Shown here in pieces: positions 52,370 to 61,337 of a stretch of 64,000 bases of DNA. Each line of letters starts with the position of its first letter. Position 1 is the stretch's first letter. Under the pieces are notes generated by a model. The model did not search any database, was not told the origin of the DNA, and saw only the letters and a list, made by a program, of their open reading frames with translations. The position numbers were made by a program, and so were the translations under genes. The DNA comes from Gammaproteobacteria bacterium. Its GTDB lineage: Bacteria; Pseudomonadota; Gammaproteobacteria; Pseudomonadales; Pseudohongiellaceae. The stretch is taken from contig JAUXNX010000016.1 in the NCBI GenBank assembly GCA_030682575.1, positions 237,638 through 301,637 on the forward strand. Reading direction: 5' to 3'.

Positions 52370-53209
52370 ATGGCCCTCGTCGTGTCCAGCCTGGAGAAGG
52401 AGCGCGAACAGCTCGACCTGTTCCGCGCGCTGCCGGGCGACATGGCACCGCGCGATGCCCAGGACCTGATGGCCTATCCGTTCTTCTCGCTGGCCAAGTC
52501 GCGGCGCACGGCGCCGATCGACTTCCGCTCCGCTGGCGTCACCGTGCGCGTGGAAGGCACGCAGGAGCACGGCATCGCCACCATCTGGGATGCCGACATC
52601 CTCATCTGGGCCGCCAGCCAAATCGTCGAAGCGCGCGATGCGGGCATTCGCCCGTCGCGCAGGATGCAGGCCACGCCCTACGAGATCCTGCGCTTCATCG
52701 GGCGCGGTACGTCGCTGCGCGACTACCAGCGCCTGAAGGCCGCGCTAGATCGCTTGCAATCGACCACGATTGCCACGTCCATCCGCGAGACCACCGGGCG
52801 GCGCCTGCATCGCTTCTCGTGGATCAACGAATGGAAGGAGCGCACGGACGCCAGGGGCGCACCGCTCGGCCTCGAACTCATCCTGCCGGACTGGTTCTAT
52901 GCCGGTGTGATCGACGAGGCCCTGGTGCTCACCATCGACCCGGCGTACTTCAAGCTCACCGGCGGCATCGAGCGCTGGCTGTACCGCCTGGTGCGCAAGC
53001 ACGGCGGCAAGCAGCGCAACGGCTGGCAGTTCGACTTCCCCTACCTGTATCGCAAGTCGGGCAGCCTGGCGCAGCCCCGCGACTTCGCCCGCGACCTGCG
53101 CACGCTGGCTGCTCGGCAATCGCTGCCCGGCTACGTGCTGTCCGTCGAACGCTGGCCCGGCGCGCCGGAGATTCTGGCCTTCCGCCCCGTGCCGTCCACG
53201 GCACGTTGA
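52370..53209 (+). CDS. repA: Replication initiator protein A
   Basis: The 279-residue RepA-type (RPA, pfam10134) initiator. Marks are YPFFSLAKSRR..PIDF near residues 35 to 50, the ATIWDADILIWAASQI segment, IGRGTSLRDYQRLKAALDRLQSTTI (about 108 to 132), and PDWFYAGV..LTIDPAYFKLTGGIERWLYRLVRKHGG. It likely binds the repeats directly downstream. On this element family, replication after excision supports maintenance and transfer. Confidence 0.9.
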   Translation: MALVVSSLEKEREQLDLFRALPGDMAPRDAQDLMAYPFFSLAKSRRTAPIDFRSAGVTVRVEGTQEHGIATIWDADILIWAASQIVEARDAGIRPSRRMQATPYEILRFIGRGTSLRDYQRLKAALDRLQSTTIATSIRETTGRRLHRFSWINEWKERTDARGAPLGLELILPDWFYAGVIDEALVLTIDPAYFKLTGGIERWLYRLVRKHGGKQRNGWQFDFPYLYRKSGSLAQPRDFARDLRTLAARQSLPGYVLSVERWPGAPEILAFRPVPSTAR

Positions 53210-53249
53210 TAACTGCGGGGATGAAAACGGGACAAGCTGTGAATGAGCT

Positions 53250-53311
53250 CGTGCTATCGGGCGCGCCAGGACTCGTGCTATCAGGCGCACTCCTATCGTG
53301 CTATCAGGCGC
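53250..53311. repeat. Three iteron-like direct repeats
   Basis: CGTGCTATCGGGCGC (53250-53264) and two copies of CGTGCTATCAGGCGC (53274-53288, 53297-53311) are spaced 24 and 23 bases. They lie 40 bases after the repA stop. Repeats of about 15 bases at two-turn spacing near a replication initiator gene are a usual iteron arrangement. Confidence 0.75.
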
Positions 53312-53341
53312 GCGAATCGCGTCTAACTTCAGTGGCCACAA

Positions 53342-53425
53342 GGATTTTTTCGGCCCTTAACTTTATATCTAACTTTAAAACCTATCTAACGAATAACAAG
53401 ACCTTGTTATTGGGCAGGTGGATAA
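53342..53425. other. Putative replication origin: AT-rich stretch, palindrome and DnaA-like box
   Basis: After the iterons, bases 53342-53400 are strikingly AT-rich for this GC-rich element. The perfect palindrome AATAACAAG-AC-CTTGTTATT is at 53392-53411. TTATCCACC, one base off a DnaA box, lies on the - strand at 53417-53425. Together with the iterons and flanking repA and parA, this fits an origin with a melting region. The palindrome could equally be a parA operator. Confidence 0.6.
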
Positions 53426-53498
53426 CCGCCGAAGGTCAACAGCAAAGGCGTTTTTCAGGCTGTTCATCGAGCCGCTTTCCACAACGGAGGGCAGCGCC

Positions 53499-54137
53499 AT
53501 GATCGTCGCCTTGCTCAACCAGAAAGGCGGCGTCGGCAAGACCACGCTCGCCACCCACATCGCTGGTGAACTCGCCTTGCGCGGTCAACAGGTCATCCTG
53601 CTGGATGCCGACCCGCAAGGCTCATCATTGGACTGGACGCAACGGCGCAGTCAACAAGGCTTGCCACGGCTGTTCAGCGCCGTGGGCCTCGCCCGCGAAA
53701 CGCTGCACCAGGAAGCGCCGGAACTCGCACGTCGCGCCGATCACATCATCATCGACGGCCCACCGCGCATCGCCGCACTCGCGCGCTCTGCGCTGCTGGC
53801 GGCCGATTGCGCGCTGGTCCCGGTGCAGCCGAGTCCCTACGACCTGTGGGCCAGCGCCGAGATGGTGGCGCTGGTCCGTGAAGCGCAGGTGTTCAGGCCA
53901 GCGCTGCGCGCGGCCTTCGTCATCAACCGACGTGTGGTGCGTACCGTCATCGGACGCGAAGCCCGTGGCGCGCTCGCGGAACAGCCGCTGCCCGCACTGC
54001 ACGCCGAAATTCGCCAGCGCATCGTCTTCGCCGACAGCGTGGCCGCTGGGCGGCTCGCCTGCGAAACCGCACCGGACAGCATGGCCGCACACGAAATCAC
54101 CGCGCTGGTGGACGAGCTATTGCGGTGGTTGCCATGA
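53499..54137 (+). CDS. parA: ParA-family partition ATPase
   Basis: A 212-residue Walker-type ATPase. The deviant Walker A is LNQKGGVGKTTL (residues 5 to 16); LLDADPQGSSLDW follows near 40, and the Walker B-like IIIDGPPRIAALARSALLAADCALVPVQPSPYDLW near 87. Short ParA without an N-terminal DNA-binding domain. Start ATG 53499 with GGAGGGCAGCGCC upstream. It is coupled by ATGA overlap to the next gene and probably partners the ParB encoded earlier. Confidence 0.92.
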   Translation: MIVALLNQKGGVGKTTLATHIAGELALRGQQVILLDADPQGSSLDWTQRRSQQGLPRLFSAVGLARETLHQEAPELARRADHIIIDGPPRIAALARSALLAADCALVPVQPSPYDLWASAEMVALVREAQVFRPALRAAFVINRRVVRTVIGREARGALAEQPLPALHAEIRQRIVFADSVAAGRLACETAPDSMAAHEITALVDELLRWLP

Positions 54138-54385
54138 GCAAAGAGCGCGGCAAACGCATTGCCATCGGTGCGCGCCCGCCGGCGAATCCGCAGGCCGAAG
54201 CCTGGATTCGCCAGGGCGACGCCAACGACGTGCAGAAAGGAGACCTCTACACAGCACGCCTGACCCTCGACGTGACGCCAGCGATGCGCGCACGCATCAA
54301 GGTTTCGGCCTTCACCCAGAGCGTGACGGTGGCCGAACTGCTGCGCGCGTTGCTCGAACGAGAGTTCCCGGAGCACAAACCATGA
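54134..54385 (+). CDS. Small ribbon-helix-helix-like partner protein
   Basis: An 83-residue basic protein. The C-terminal half (YTARLTLDVTPAMRARIKVSAFTQSVTVAELLRALLEREFPEH) fits a strand followed by two helices, as in ribbon-helix-helix DNA binders that assist ParA (ParG-like). The assignment is by pattern and position. It overlaps both neighbours by four bases. Confidence 0.65.
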   Translation: MSKERGKRIAIGARPPANPQAEAWIRQGDANDVQKGDLYTARLTLDVTPAMRARIKVSAFTQSVTVAELLRALLEREFPEHKP

Positions 54386-54915
54386 CTATCGCCACCCAGG
54401 CGGCCACGGCTGCGCCGCTGCCTTCACCGCAGCCGCTCGCTACGCTGGACAGCCGTGTGCCGCTCACGCGCGTATCGCTCGCCTACGTCGCACAGCGCAT
54501 CAATCTCTATCTGCGCTTCGGCAACCCGACGCGCACCGTGCAGATCGACCGCTGGCGGCGCTGCGCGGTGTTCCTGCCAACAGCAATCTTCTGCCGCATC
54601 CGCTGGGAATCGAACGACTACGGCACGGTGCGCTGGCAGCTCATGGTGCTGCAAGCCTGTACGCCGCTGGATGCCATGCAGACCATTCCCGGCATTCGCC
54701 CCGGCGCGCGCCTACTGCTGCATGCCGAAGGCGAACAGAAAGTGCGAGCTGTGCTCGCGCAGATCGACGCTATCGAAGCGCTGGGCATCAAGGCCATCGA
54801 CGTGTCGCCCGCGTACTGGCGCACGCTGGGCAACCGTCTGGCTGCGCGCCTGCCGCTGCCGGAGTACAGCACCGAACGGCACGCGGCCTGGCTGGCTGGG
54901 AGGGCGCTGCAATGA
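54382..54915 (+). CDS. DUF2840 family protein
   Basis: The 177-residue protein matches DUF2840 of conjugative elements: LTRVSLAYVAQRINLYLRFGNP near residues 27 to 48, WRRCAVFLPTAIFCRIRWESNDYGTVRWQLMVLQ and PGARLLLHAEGEQKVRAVL. Function is unknown. It lies between the partition genes and traF and overlaps both by four bases. Confidence 0.88.
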   Translation: MTIATQAATAAPLPSPQPLATLDSRVPLTRVSLAYVAQRINLYLRFGNPTRTVQIDRWRRCAVFLPTAIFCRIRWESNDYGTVRWQLMVLQACTPLDAMQTIPGIRPGARLLLHAEGEQKVRAVLAQIDAIEALGIKAIDVSPAYWRTLGNRLAARLPLPEYSTERHAAWLAGRALQ

Positions 54916-55463
54916 CCGCGACGACCACAACCATTCCTTGCTCGCGCCTGCGCGCTCTCTTCGCGTTGGCTGCACTCGCTGCCTGCGGCCTCGCTGCGCT
55001 GGCCTGGGCGGCCTTCGTGCAGCCATCGGCGCGCATCGTCTACAACCCATCCGACAGCGTTCCAGTCGGCTGGTATCGCATCGAACCGGCGCACTCGCTG
55101 CACGTCGGCAGCATCGTGCTGACCGCCTTGCCGGCAGACGCCGCCGCGCTCGCCGCGCAGCGCGGCTACCTGCCGTCGCACGTTCCGCTGCTCAAACGTG
55201 TTGGCGCGGTCGCGTCGCAACACGTCTGCATCGTGAATGGCATCTTGCGCATCGACGGCGTGCCGGTGGCCGCCGTGCTGCACACTGACCGCTGGGGCCG
55301 GCCGCTGTCATCCTGGCCGCAGTGCCGTCCGCTCGCCGATGGTGAACTGTTCCTTCTGAGTAACACCAACCCGGCATCGTTCGACAGCCGTTACTTCGGG
55401 CCGGTCAGCGCCGCCGCCGTGCTCGGCGTGGCGCGACCGATCCGCTTGGAGACTCAGCCGTGA
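54912..55463 (+). CDS. traF: Conjugal transfer peptidase TraF (S26 family)
   Basis: A 183-residue S26 signal-peptidase-like protein. An N-terminal membrane helix (about 14 to 36) precedes the catalytic Ser motif NPSDSVPVGWYRI (Ser49) and the Lys motif VPLLKRVGA (about 92 to 100), with C-terminal FLLSNTNPASFDSRYFGPV (box E). TraF of IncP plasmids processes and cyclises the pilin TrbC; the same role is likely when trb genes are present to the right. Confidence 0.92.
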   Translation: MTATTTTIPCSRLRALFALAALAACGLAALAWAAFVQPSARIVYNPSDSVPVGWYRIEPAHSLHVGSIVLTALPADAAALAAQRGYLPSHVPLLKRVGAVASQHVCIVNGILRIDGVPVAAVLHTDRWGRPLSSWPQCRPLADGELFLLSNTNPASFDSRYFGPVSAAAVLGVARPIRLETQP

Positions 55464-55867
55464 CGGCGCACGTTGTTGCGCTGTTCGGCATGTCGTTGCT
55501 GTGTTCATGCCGGTGCAGCGCGCGTGCATTCGCACCGCGCATCGCCCGGCACTCCCCCGTGCAGACAGCTTGCCCCGAGCGCGCCATGCCGCAGGCATGG
55601 CTGACGCTCGCCGGCGGCCGGGCTGCGCGTTGCGCAGCGCCGCCGGGGCATCGCACCCCCGTGCCGTCAGGCCGGGGGAAGATGCAGGGCAAGATTGAAG
55701 GGTGCGGCACCAAGGTGCGCGCAAAGCCAGTCTGCACGTGGGGTTGGCGCGGCACGCGCCATATCGCGGCACCGTGCCGCGAGCAGCGCCAATGCCATGT
55801 CGTCATTGGCGAAAGCGCGTGCATCGCGCCCTCTGGCGCGATGGACTTAGCCGGAGCCGCCGCATGA
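55460..55867 (+). CDS. Cys-rich secreted protein, function unknown
   Basis: The 135-residue frame opens with GTG 55460 overlapping traF's stop, and its stop overlaps the relaxase start as ATGA. The N-terminal LFGMSLLCSCRCSARAFA could be a short signal or lipoprotein-like sequence. A Cys/Trp-rich C-terminal half (CTWGWRGTRHIAAPCREQRQCHVV) resembles small proteins at this place in related elements. The middle (residues 35 to 75) is unusually Arg/Pro-rich. Moderately uncertain that it is a gene. Confidence 0.45.
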   Translation: MTAHVVALFGMSLLCSCRCSARAFAPRIARHSPVQTACPERAMPQAWLTLAGGRAARCAAPPGHRTPVPSGRGKMQGKIEGCGTKVRAKPVCTWGWRGTRHIAAPCREQRQCHVVIGESACIAPSGAMDLAGAAA

Positions 55868-57816
55868 GCCGGAGCAGCGGCGACGACGCCGACCGCTTCC
55901 GCATTCGTCCCGGTGCGCCGAAGCAGCGCGGTGACGCCTTTATCTCCAAGGTGCTGCGCCAAGCCACCAAGGCAGCCAATGCCACTGGCGGCAAGCGCGG
56001 CAAGGCGCCCGGCTCGCGGCTGGGGCGCGGCCATGTGGCGGCGCGCTTCACCGGACAGTCGCTGTCCGCGAGTTCGCGCCGCGCCACCGTCAAGGTACGG
56101 TTGGTGTATCTCAAGCAAGCCGGCGCGCGCTCGACTATCACGCACCTGCGCTACATCGAGCGCGAGGGCGTCGGCCGCGATGGCGAGCCGGGACAGGCGT
56201 ACAGCACGACGAGCGATCACGCCGGCCTGTCCGCCTTCGAGGAACGCGGCCGCGAAGACCGCCACCAGTTCCGCTTCATCGTCTCGCCGGAAGATGCCGC
56301 CGAGCTGGAAGGCCTGCGGCGCTACACCCGCGACCTGATGACCCGCATGGAAGCCGATCTGGGCACGCGGCTGGAGTGGGTTGCGGTCGATCACTGGAAC
56401 ACCGACAACCCGCATACCCACGTCGTGCTGCGCGGCAAGGACGACACCGGCAAAGACCTCATCGTCTCGCAGGACTACATCACCCGCGGCATGCGCGAGC
56501 GCGCCGCCGAACTCGCCACCGAATGGCTCGGGCCGCGCACTGAGCTGGAGATCCAGCGCGCCATGCAGCGCGAAGTCGATCAGGAGCGGTACACGAGCCT
56601 GGATCGCAGCTTGCAGCGCAAGGCGGTGGACGGCTTGGTACACGTCGAACGCTTCGATGATCCCCGTCTGCAACGCCAGCGCCTACTGTTCGTCGGCCGC
56701 CTACAACGCTTGCAGCGCATGGGGCTGGCCACTGAAGTCCAGCCCGGCGTCTGGGCCGTCCATACCGAGGCTGAATCTACCTTGCGCGCGATGGGCGAAC
56801 GCGGCGACATCATCCGCACCATGCAGCGGGCAATGGGCGGCACGCAGCGCGAGTTGGCGGTGTTCGAGGCGGGCGACAACGCGCGCCCGATCATTGGCCG
56901 CGTCGCTGCCAAGGGCCTGGCCGATGAGCTGTACGACAAGGGCTACTTAGTGCTCGACGGCATCGACGGCAAAGCGCATTACGTCGCGGTGCCAGCCAAG
57001 ACCGAACTGGAGCAGTACCCGGCCGGCGCGGTGGTGGAGGTCAAGGGTTCGGCCGGAGTGCGCGCGGCGGACAGGACCATCGCCGAGTTGGCCACCGATG
57101 GTCTGTACCGCACCGATCAGCACCTGCCCCACGCTAAGGCGCAGGCTGTACCCGGCCGCAATCCCGCCGACGTGGTGGTAGGCCATGTCCACCGATTGGA
57201 AGCCCTGCGCCGGGCCGGTATTGTCGAACGCTTGGCTGAAGGCGTCTGGCAAGTGCCGGCTGACCTACCCGAGCAGGGTCGGCAGTACGACGCGCAACGC
57301 GCCGGGGGCGTGGCGGTAGAGTTGAAATCGCATCTACCCATCGAGCGGCAGGCGCGCGTGATCGGCGCCACCTGGCTGGACCAGCAGTTGATAGGCGGTG
57401 GTGAGGGGCTGGGCGAGCTTGGCTTTGGTGGTGACGTGCGGCAGGCGCTCCAGCAGCGCGCCGACTTCCTGGCCGAACAGGACCTCGCCGAGCGGCGCGG
57501 CACGCGCGTGGTCTTGGCCCGCAACCTGCTGACAACGCTGCGCAACCGCGATCTAGCCCAGGCGGCGCAGAACATCGCGACCGAAACCGGCCTGGAGTAT
57601 CGTGCGGTAGGTGATGGCGAGCGCGTCAGCGGCGTCTACCGGCGCAGCGTGATGCTGGCCAGCGGGCGCTTTGCCATGCTCGATAATGGCAAGAGCTTCA
57701 GCCTGGTGCCCTGGAAGCCGGTGCTGGATCACAGGCTTGGGCAGTCAGTAGCTGCGACCATACGTGGAACCAGTGTGTCTTGGGAGTTCGGGAAACAGCG
57801 CCGCCTGGGGATTTGA
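55864..57816 (+). CDS. VirD2-type relaxase with DUF3363
   Basis: The 650-residue relaxase nicks the transfer origin and pilots single-stranded DNA. After a basic N-terminus, the relaxase domain shows RLVYLKQAGARSTITHLRYIEREG (about 78 to 100), HQFRFIVSPEDAAEL and the metal motif DHWNTDNPHTHVVLRG (about 177 to 192). The C-terminal 400 residues match DUF3363. The domain pair is the RlxS-type of Tn4371-like elements. No oriT could be recognised with confidence. Confidence 0.92.
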   Translation: MSRSSGDDADRFRIRPGAPKQRGDAFISKVLRQATKAANATGGKRGKAPGSRLGRGHVAARFTGQSLSASSRRATVKVRLVYLKQAGARSTITHLRYIEREGVGRDGEPGQAYSTTSDHAGLSAFEERGREDRHQFRFIVSPEDAAELEGLRRYTRDLMTRMEADLGTRLEWVAVDHWNTDNPHTHVVLRGKDDTGKDLIVSQDYITRGMRERAAELATEWLGPRTELEIQRAMQREVDQERYTSLDRSLQRKAVDGLVHVERFDDPRLQRQRLLFVGRLQRLQRMGLATEVQPGVWAVHTEAESTLRAMGERGDIIRTMQRAMGGTQRELAVFEAGDNARPIIGRVAAKGLADELYDKGYLVLDGIDGKAHYVAVPAKTELEQYPAGAVVEVKGSAGVRAADRTIAELATDGLYRTDQHLPHAKAQAVPGRNPADVVVGHVHRLEALRRAGIVERLAEGVWQVPADLPEQGRQYDAQRAGGVAVELKSHLPIERQARVIGATWLDQQLIGGGEGLGELGFGGDVRQALQQRADFLAEQDLAERRGTRVVLARNLLTTLRNRDLAQAAQNIATETGLEYRAVGDGERVSGVYRRSVMLASGRFAMLDNGKSFSLVPWKPVLDHRLGQSVAATIRGTSVSWEFGKQRRLGI

Positions 57817-58000
57817 CATAAAGCTTTAGTCGGGCGCCGTCTTAACGCAACCATTGAACGCACCGCTATCTTGTCTTCAGCCTTGACATAACGCGCGGCA
57901 ATAAGACGTCGATCTCATGCCACCGTTGAGCCAGGTGTGGCATGCGGTCAGCAATCCTTCTGGACTTGGCGCGGTGATACGCCGCAAAGGCGTGTCTAGG

Positions 58001-58402
58001 TCAACCGCGAGCGGCCAAGTCTTGCAAGATGGGGCACGAGTCAGTGGGCCAAATGCCAGAGCATTTTTTTCGCAATGACATTAAGTGCTGCTTCAACCGC
58101 AACAAGGTCTCAACCCGTACTTCCACCTCGCGGATGTGCTCATCTATCAGCGTGTTGACTTCAGTGCACTCCTGAGCGGGTGCATCCCTCAGCACCAGCA
58201 AAGTGCGTACTTCCCCCAGCGTCATGTCGAGAGAGCGGCAGTTCCGGATGAACTGCAACCGTTCGATGTGCAGGTCGCCGTACAACCGGAAGTTCCCCTC
58301 ATTACGCGGAGGCTCTGGCATCAGCCCCTCCTTCTCGTAGTAACGGATGGTCACGACCTCACATCCGGTCCGTTTGGCGAGTTCACCAATCTTGATACTC
58401 AT
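58001..58402 (-). CDS. MerR-family heavy-metal regulator (CadR/PbrR-like)
   Basis: A 133-residue regulator with MerR helix-turn-helix (IGELAKRTGCEVVTIRYYEKEGLMPEPPRNEGNFRLY). Metal-binding Cys are in CTEVN (about residue 78) and CSGIWPTDSC (about 113 and 122), as in CadR/PbrR sensors of Cd(II)/Pb(II). It lies divergent to the ATPase gene across a 19-base-spaced promoter. ATG 58402 is chosen because MSIKIGELA is the family start; a frame to 58453 would cover the promoter. Confidence 0.9.
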   Translation of the reverse strand: MSIKIGELAKRTGCEVVTIRYYEKEGLMPEPPRNEGNFRLYGDLHIERLQFIRNCRSLDMTLGEVRTLLVLRDAPAQECTEVNTLIDEHIREVEVRVETLLRLKQHLMSLRKKCSGIWPTDSCPILQDLAARG

Positions 58403-58424
58403 AGCAGAGCCCTCACAATATCGC

Positions 58425-58455
58425 TTGACTCTATAGTAACTATAGGTGCTCAAAT
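58425..58455 (+). promoter_or_regulatory. MerR-type promoter of the metal ATPase gene
   Basis: TTGACT (58425-58430) and TCAAAT (58450-58455) are 19 bases apart. The spacer holds the dyad CTATAG-TAA-CTATAG. MerR-family activators untwist such over-long spacers on binding metal. The gene starts 34 bases downstream of the -10 box. Confidence 0.8.
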
Positions 58456-58489
58456 GCTCAACGAAAAATGACCTACTGGAAGGCTTGCA

Positions 58490-60895
58490 ATGAGCACATG
58501 CGATTCAAGGGGCTGCGGCGGTAACTCGGCGCCGCCCACCCTGGCTCCACCGCACGAGATGCAGGCGGATGCCGCGTCTGGGCTCGCGCTGGCAATCTAT
58601 CGTATCGACAATATGGACTGCCCCGCAGAGGAAGCACTGATTCGCGACAAGCTCACCGGCATGCAGGGTGTTGCGAAGCTGGACTTCAATCTCATGCAAC
58701 GCAGGCTGAACGTGCATCATGAGCTGCCATCGCTGGCATCTGTGGAACAGGCTCTTGCAGCGGTGGGCATGCATGCAGTTCGGACGGATGAGACGGCGGC
58801 CGAGCAGGCCACGAAGCTATCCATCCAGGCGATGGATTGCCCTACCGAAGAAGCGCTGATTCGAGCCAAGCTCGTTGATGTGCCTGGGGTATCTAATCTC
58901 GACTTCAATCTGGTACAGCGCACGCTAACAATTCACCACGCATCGGGCGTCCGGCCAAATGTGCTTGCCGAACTCAAGACTATCGGTTTCGATGCGCGCG
59001 TAATCGAGCCGGCAGAAACATCTGGCATTCCGGCGCCAGCACAAACGAAGTGGTGGCCGCTGGCGATCTCGGGCGTGACGGCCGTCGCCGCCGAGATCAT
59101 GTACTGGTTCCACGACGGCAACCATTGGTCGGTGATGACGCTGGCGCTGATCGCCATCCTTACGGGGGGCTTGCCCACCTACAAGAAGGGCTGGATGGCA
59201 CTCAAGAACCGCAACCTCAACATGAATGCGTTGATGTCGATTGCGGTTACCGGTGCCGTGCTTATTGGGCATTGGCCTGAAGCGGCTATGGTCATGGTCC
59301 TGTTCGCATTGGCCGAAGTGATCGAAGCCAAGTCTCTGGATCGCGCGCGCAATGCGATTCGCGGCCTGATGGACCTCACGCCAGAACGGGCCACCGTGCG
59401 ACAACCAGACGGAACCTGGAACGAGATAGACGCCCAGCAGATCACCATTGGCAGCCAGGTCCGGGTCAAGCCGGGTGAGCGAATTGCACTCGATGGCGAA
59501 GTTGTGGAAGGCCACTCCACCGTCAATCAGGCTCCAATCACCGGCGAAAGCATACCGGTCGAAAAAGGCCCAGGTGATCAGGTCTTTGCCGGGACTATCA
59601 ACGAGTCCGGCTCGTTTGAGTATCGCGTTACCGCGGCTGCCAGCAATTCAACCCTGGCGCGCATCATTCACGCCGTGGAGTCTGCCCAGGGCAGCCGTGC
59701 GCCTACTCAACGTTTCGTCGATCAGTTCGCCCGCTGGTACACGCCTATCGTGTTTGTGGTGGCGCTGGCTGTCGCCGTCTTTCCGCCGCTTCTTCTTGGT
59801 TTGGCATGGCTCGATTGGGTTTACCGCGCGCTGGTTCTACTCGTGATCGCGTGCCCGTGCGCACTGGTCATTTCCACCCCCGTCAGCATTGTCAGTGGCC
59901 TGGCTGCTGCAACACGACACGGCATTCTTGTGAAAGGCGGAGTCTATCTGGAAGAGGGTCGAAAACTGGAATGGTTGGCACTCGACAAAACCGGAACGGT
60001 CACTCATGGCAAACCAGCCCAGACTGATTTCATCGCTTGGCGCGATGCCGATCCAAATAGTGCCCGCGCATTTGCCGCCAGCCTGTCCGCACGCTCCGAC
60101 CATCCGGTCTCGAAAGCTGTGGCACTGGCCGCCGAATCGGACGGGGTCACGGTTAGGGAGGTGCTTGACTTCAGCGCTCTACCCGGCCGGGGAATTAGCG
60201 GTCACATTGGTGGCTCGACTTATTACCTGGGCAACCATCGGATGGTTGAAGAATTGGGGAAATGCTCATCTGAACTGGAGGAACGTCTGTCAGCACTGGA
60301 AACTGAGGGCAAGACGGTGGTGATGTTGGTCGGAGACGATGGCGTACAAGCCTTGTTCGCAGTCGCCGATACGATCAGGAATAGCAGCCGGGAAGCTATA
60401 GCCGATCTGCACGCGCTGGGCGTAAAGACCCTAATGCTGACCGGCGACAATCCTCATGCCGCCCAAGCGATCGCCAAGCAGGCGGGTATTGACGATGCCC
60501 AAGGCAATCTGCTTCCAGAGGACAAGCTACGCGAAATCGAACGGTTGGCGCGTAACGGCAAGGTCGGCATGGTTGGCGATGGGATCAACGATGCACCGGC
60601 GTTAGCACGCGCGGACATCGGCTTCGCCATGGGGGCAGCCGGCACCGACACCGCCATTGAGACGGCGGATGTGGCGTTGATGAACGATGACCTGCGTAAA
60701 ATACCAACCTTTATTCGCCTCTCCCGCGCGACTGCCAGAGTGCTGATGCAGAACATTGTTCTGGCACTCAGCATCAAAGCTGTTTTTCTGGTGCTCACTT
60801 TCACTGGACAGGCGACCATGTGGATGGCCGTATTTGCTGACATGGGTGCGAGCCTGCTGGTGGTCTTCAATGGACTACGGCTCCTGAAAAGATGA
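58490..60895 (+). CDS. cadA: Heavy-metal P-type ATPase (CadA/ZntA-like)
   Basis: The 801-residue P1B-ATPase exports Cd, Zn or Pb. Two N-terminal metal domains hold NMDCPAEEAL and AMDCPTEEAL; the leader has CDSRGCGG. The transmembrane CPC is C455-P456-C457 (VIACPCALVIS), the phosphorylated Asp is D499 (DKTGTVT), and VGDGINDAPAL and the HP motif (SDHPVSKAVAL) complete the core. P1B-2 type is indicated by CPC with C-terminal FADMGASLLVVFNGLRL. Coupled to an ATGA overlap with a regulator fragment. Confidence 0.95.
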   Translation: MSTCDSRGCGGNSAPPTLAPPHEMQADAASGLALAIYRIDNMDCPAEEALIRDKLTGMQGVAKLDFNLMQRRLNVHHELPSLASVEQALAAVGMHAVRTDETAAEQATKLSIQAMDCPTEEALIRAKLVDVPGVSNLDFNLVQRTLTIHHASGVRPNVLAELKTIGFDARVIEPAETSGIPAPAQTKWWPLAISGVTAVAAEIMYWFHDGNHWSVMTLALIAILTGGLPTYKKGWMALKNRNLNMNALMSIAVTGAVLIGHWPEAAMVMVLFALAEVIEAKSLDRARNAIRGLMDLTPERATVRQPDGTWNEIDAQQITIGSQVRVKPGERIALDGEVVEGHSTVNQAPITGESIPVEKGPGDQVFAGTINESGSFEYRVTAAASNSTLARIIHAVESAQGSRAPTQRFVDQFARWYTPIVFVVALAVAVFPPLLLGLAWLDWVYRALVLLVIACPCALVISTPVSIVSGLAAATRHGILVKGGVYLEEGRKLEWLALDKTGTVTHGKPAQTDFIAWRDADPNSARAFAASLSARSDHPVSKAVALAAESDGVTVREVLDFSALPGRGISGHIGGSTYYLGNHRMVEELGKCSSELEERLSALETEGKTVVMLVGDDGVQALFAVADTIRNSSREAIADLHALGVKTLMLTGDNPHAAQAIAKQAGIDDAQGNLLPEDKLREIERLARNGKVGMVGDGINDAPALARADIGFAMGAAGTDTAIETADVALMNDDLRKIPTFIRLSRATARVLMQNIVLALSIKAVFLVLTFTGQATMWMAVFADMGASLLVVFNGLRLLKR

Positions 60896-61335
60896 TTGGA
60901 TTGCCTACCGGGAACGACAAGGCCGCGATGTACCGCGTTGGCTTCACGCTCGCCGATGAAATCGAGGAAGGGCTCATCGCGGAGCCGGTCTGGCGCGGCC
61001 CACTGGTCCTAGCTGTACCGGCCACGCCTCCCTCGCTGGCATCTAAGCGTGTGCTGCTGGACGACGTACTGAACTACCGTTGGTATTTTGTTATCCCGGT
61101 CTATGAAGGTTGCAGCCGACAGTTGGATCGCCTGGCTGCGTCCGGCAGGTGCGTGGCCGAGCACGTGCTAATACACGATCTGATACTGGCGATGATGTAT
61201 GACATCGGGCTCTCCAACACAACGTACATTCGAGGCATGCAAAATCACGGATGCCATCGCTCGCCGCTCCTTCATGCTCACCACGAGTTCGTCGAAACTG
61301 ATTGCCAACTCACCTCATCTCTTGCTAACCTGTAA
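60892..61335 (+). pseudogene. LysR-type regulator remnant (effector domain part)
   Basis: The frame encodes about 110 residues resembling the second half of a LysR effector domain (MYRVGFTLADEIEEGLIAEPVWRGPLVLAVP...LLDDVLNYRW), and then unrelated sequence with Cys and His at its end. No helix-turn-helix is present and the first 190 residues of a LysR protein are missing. The start coincides with the ATPase stop by ATGA, possibly fortuitous. Confidence 0.6.
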
Positions 61336-61337
61336 GA

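Noticed and set aside
53566..54915. 449-codon frame overlapping parA and ending with DUF2840
   Set aside because: Out of frame with parA over its first half; the real DUF2840 start is ATG 54382 with an ATGA overlap.
55405..56673. 422-codon antisense frame across traF, the Cys-rich frame and the relaxase
   Set aside because: High GC keeps the antisense frame open; it lies opposite the relaxase catalytic motif.
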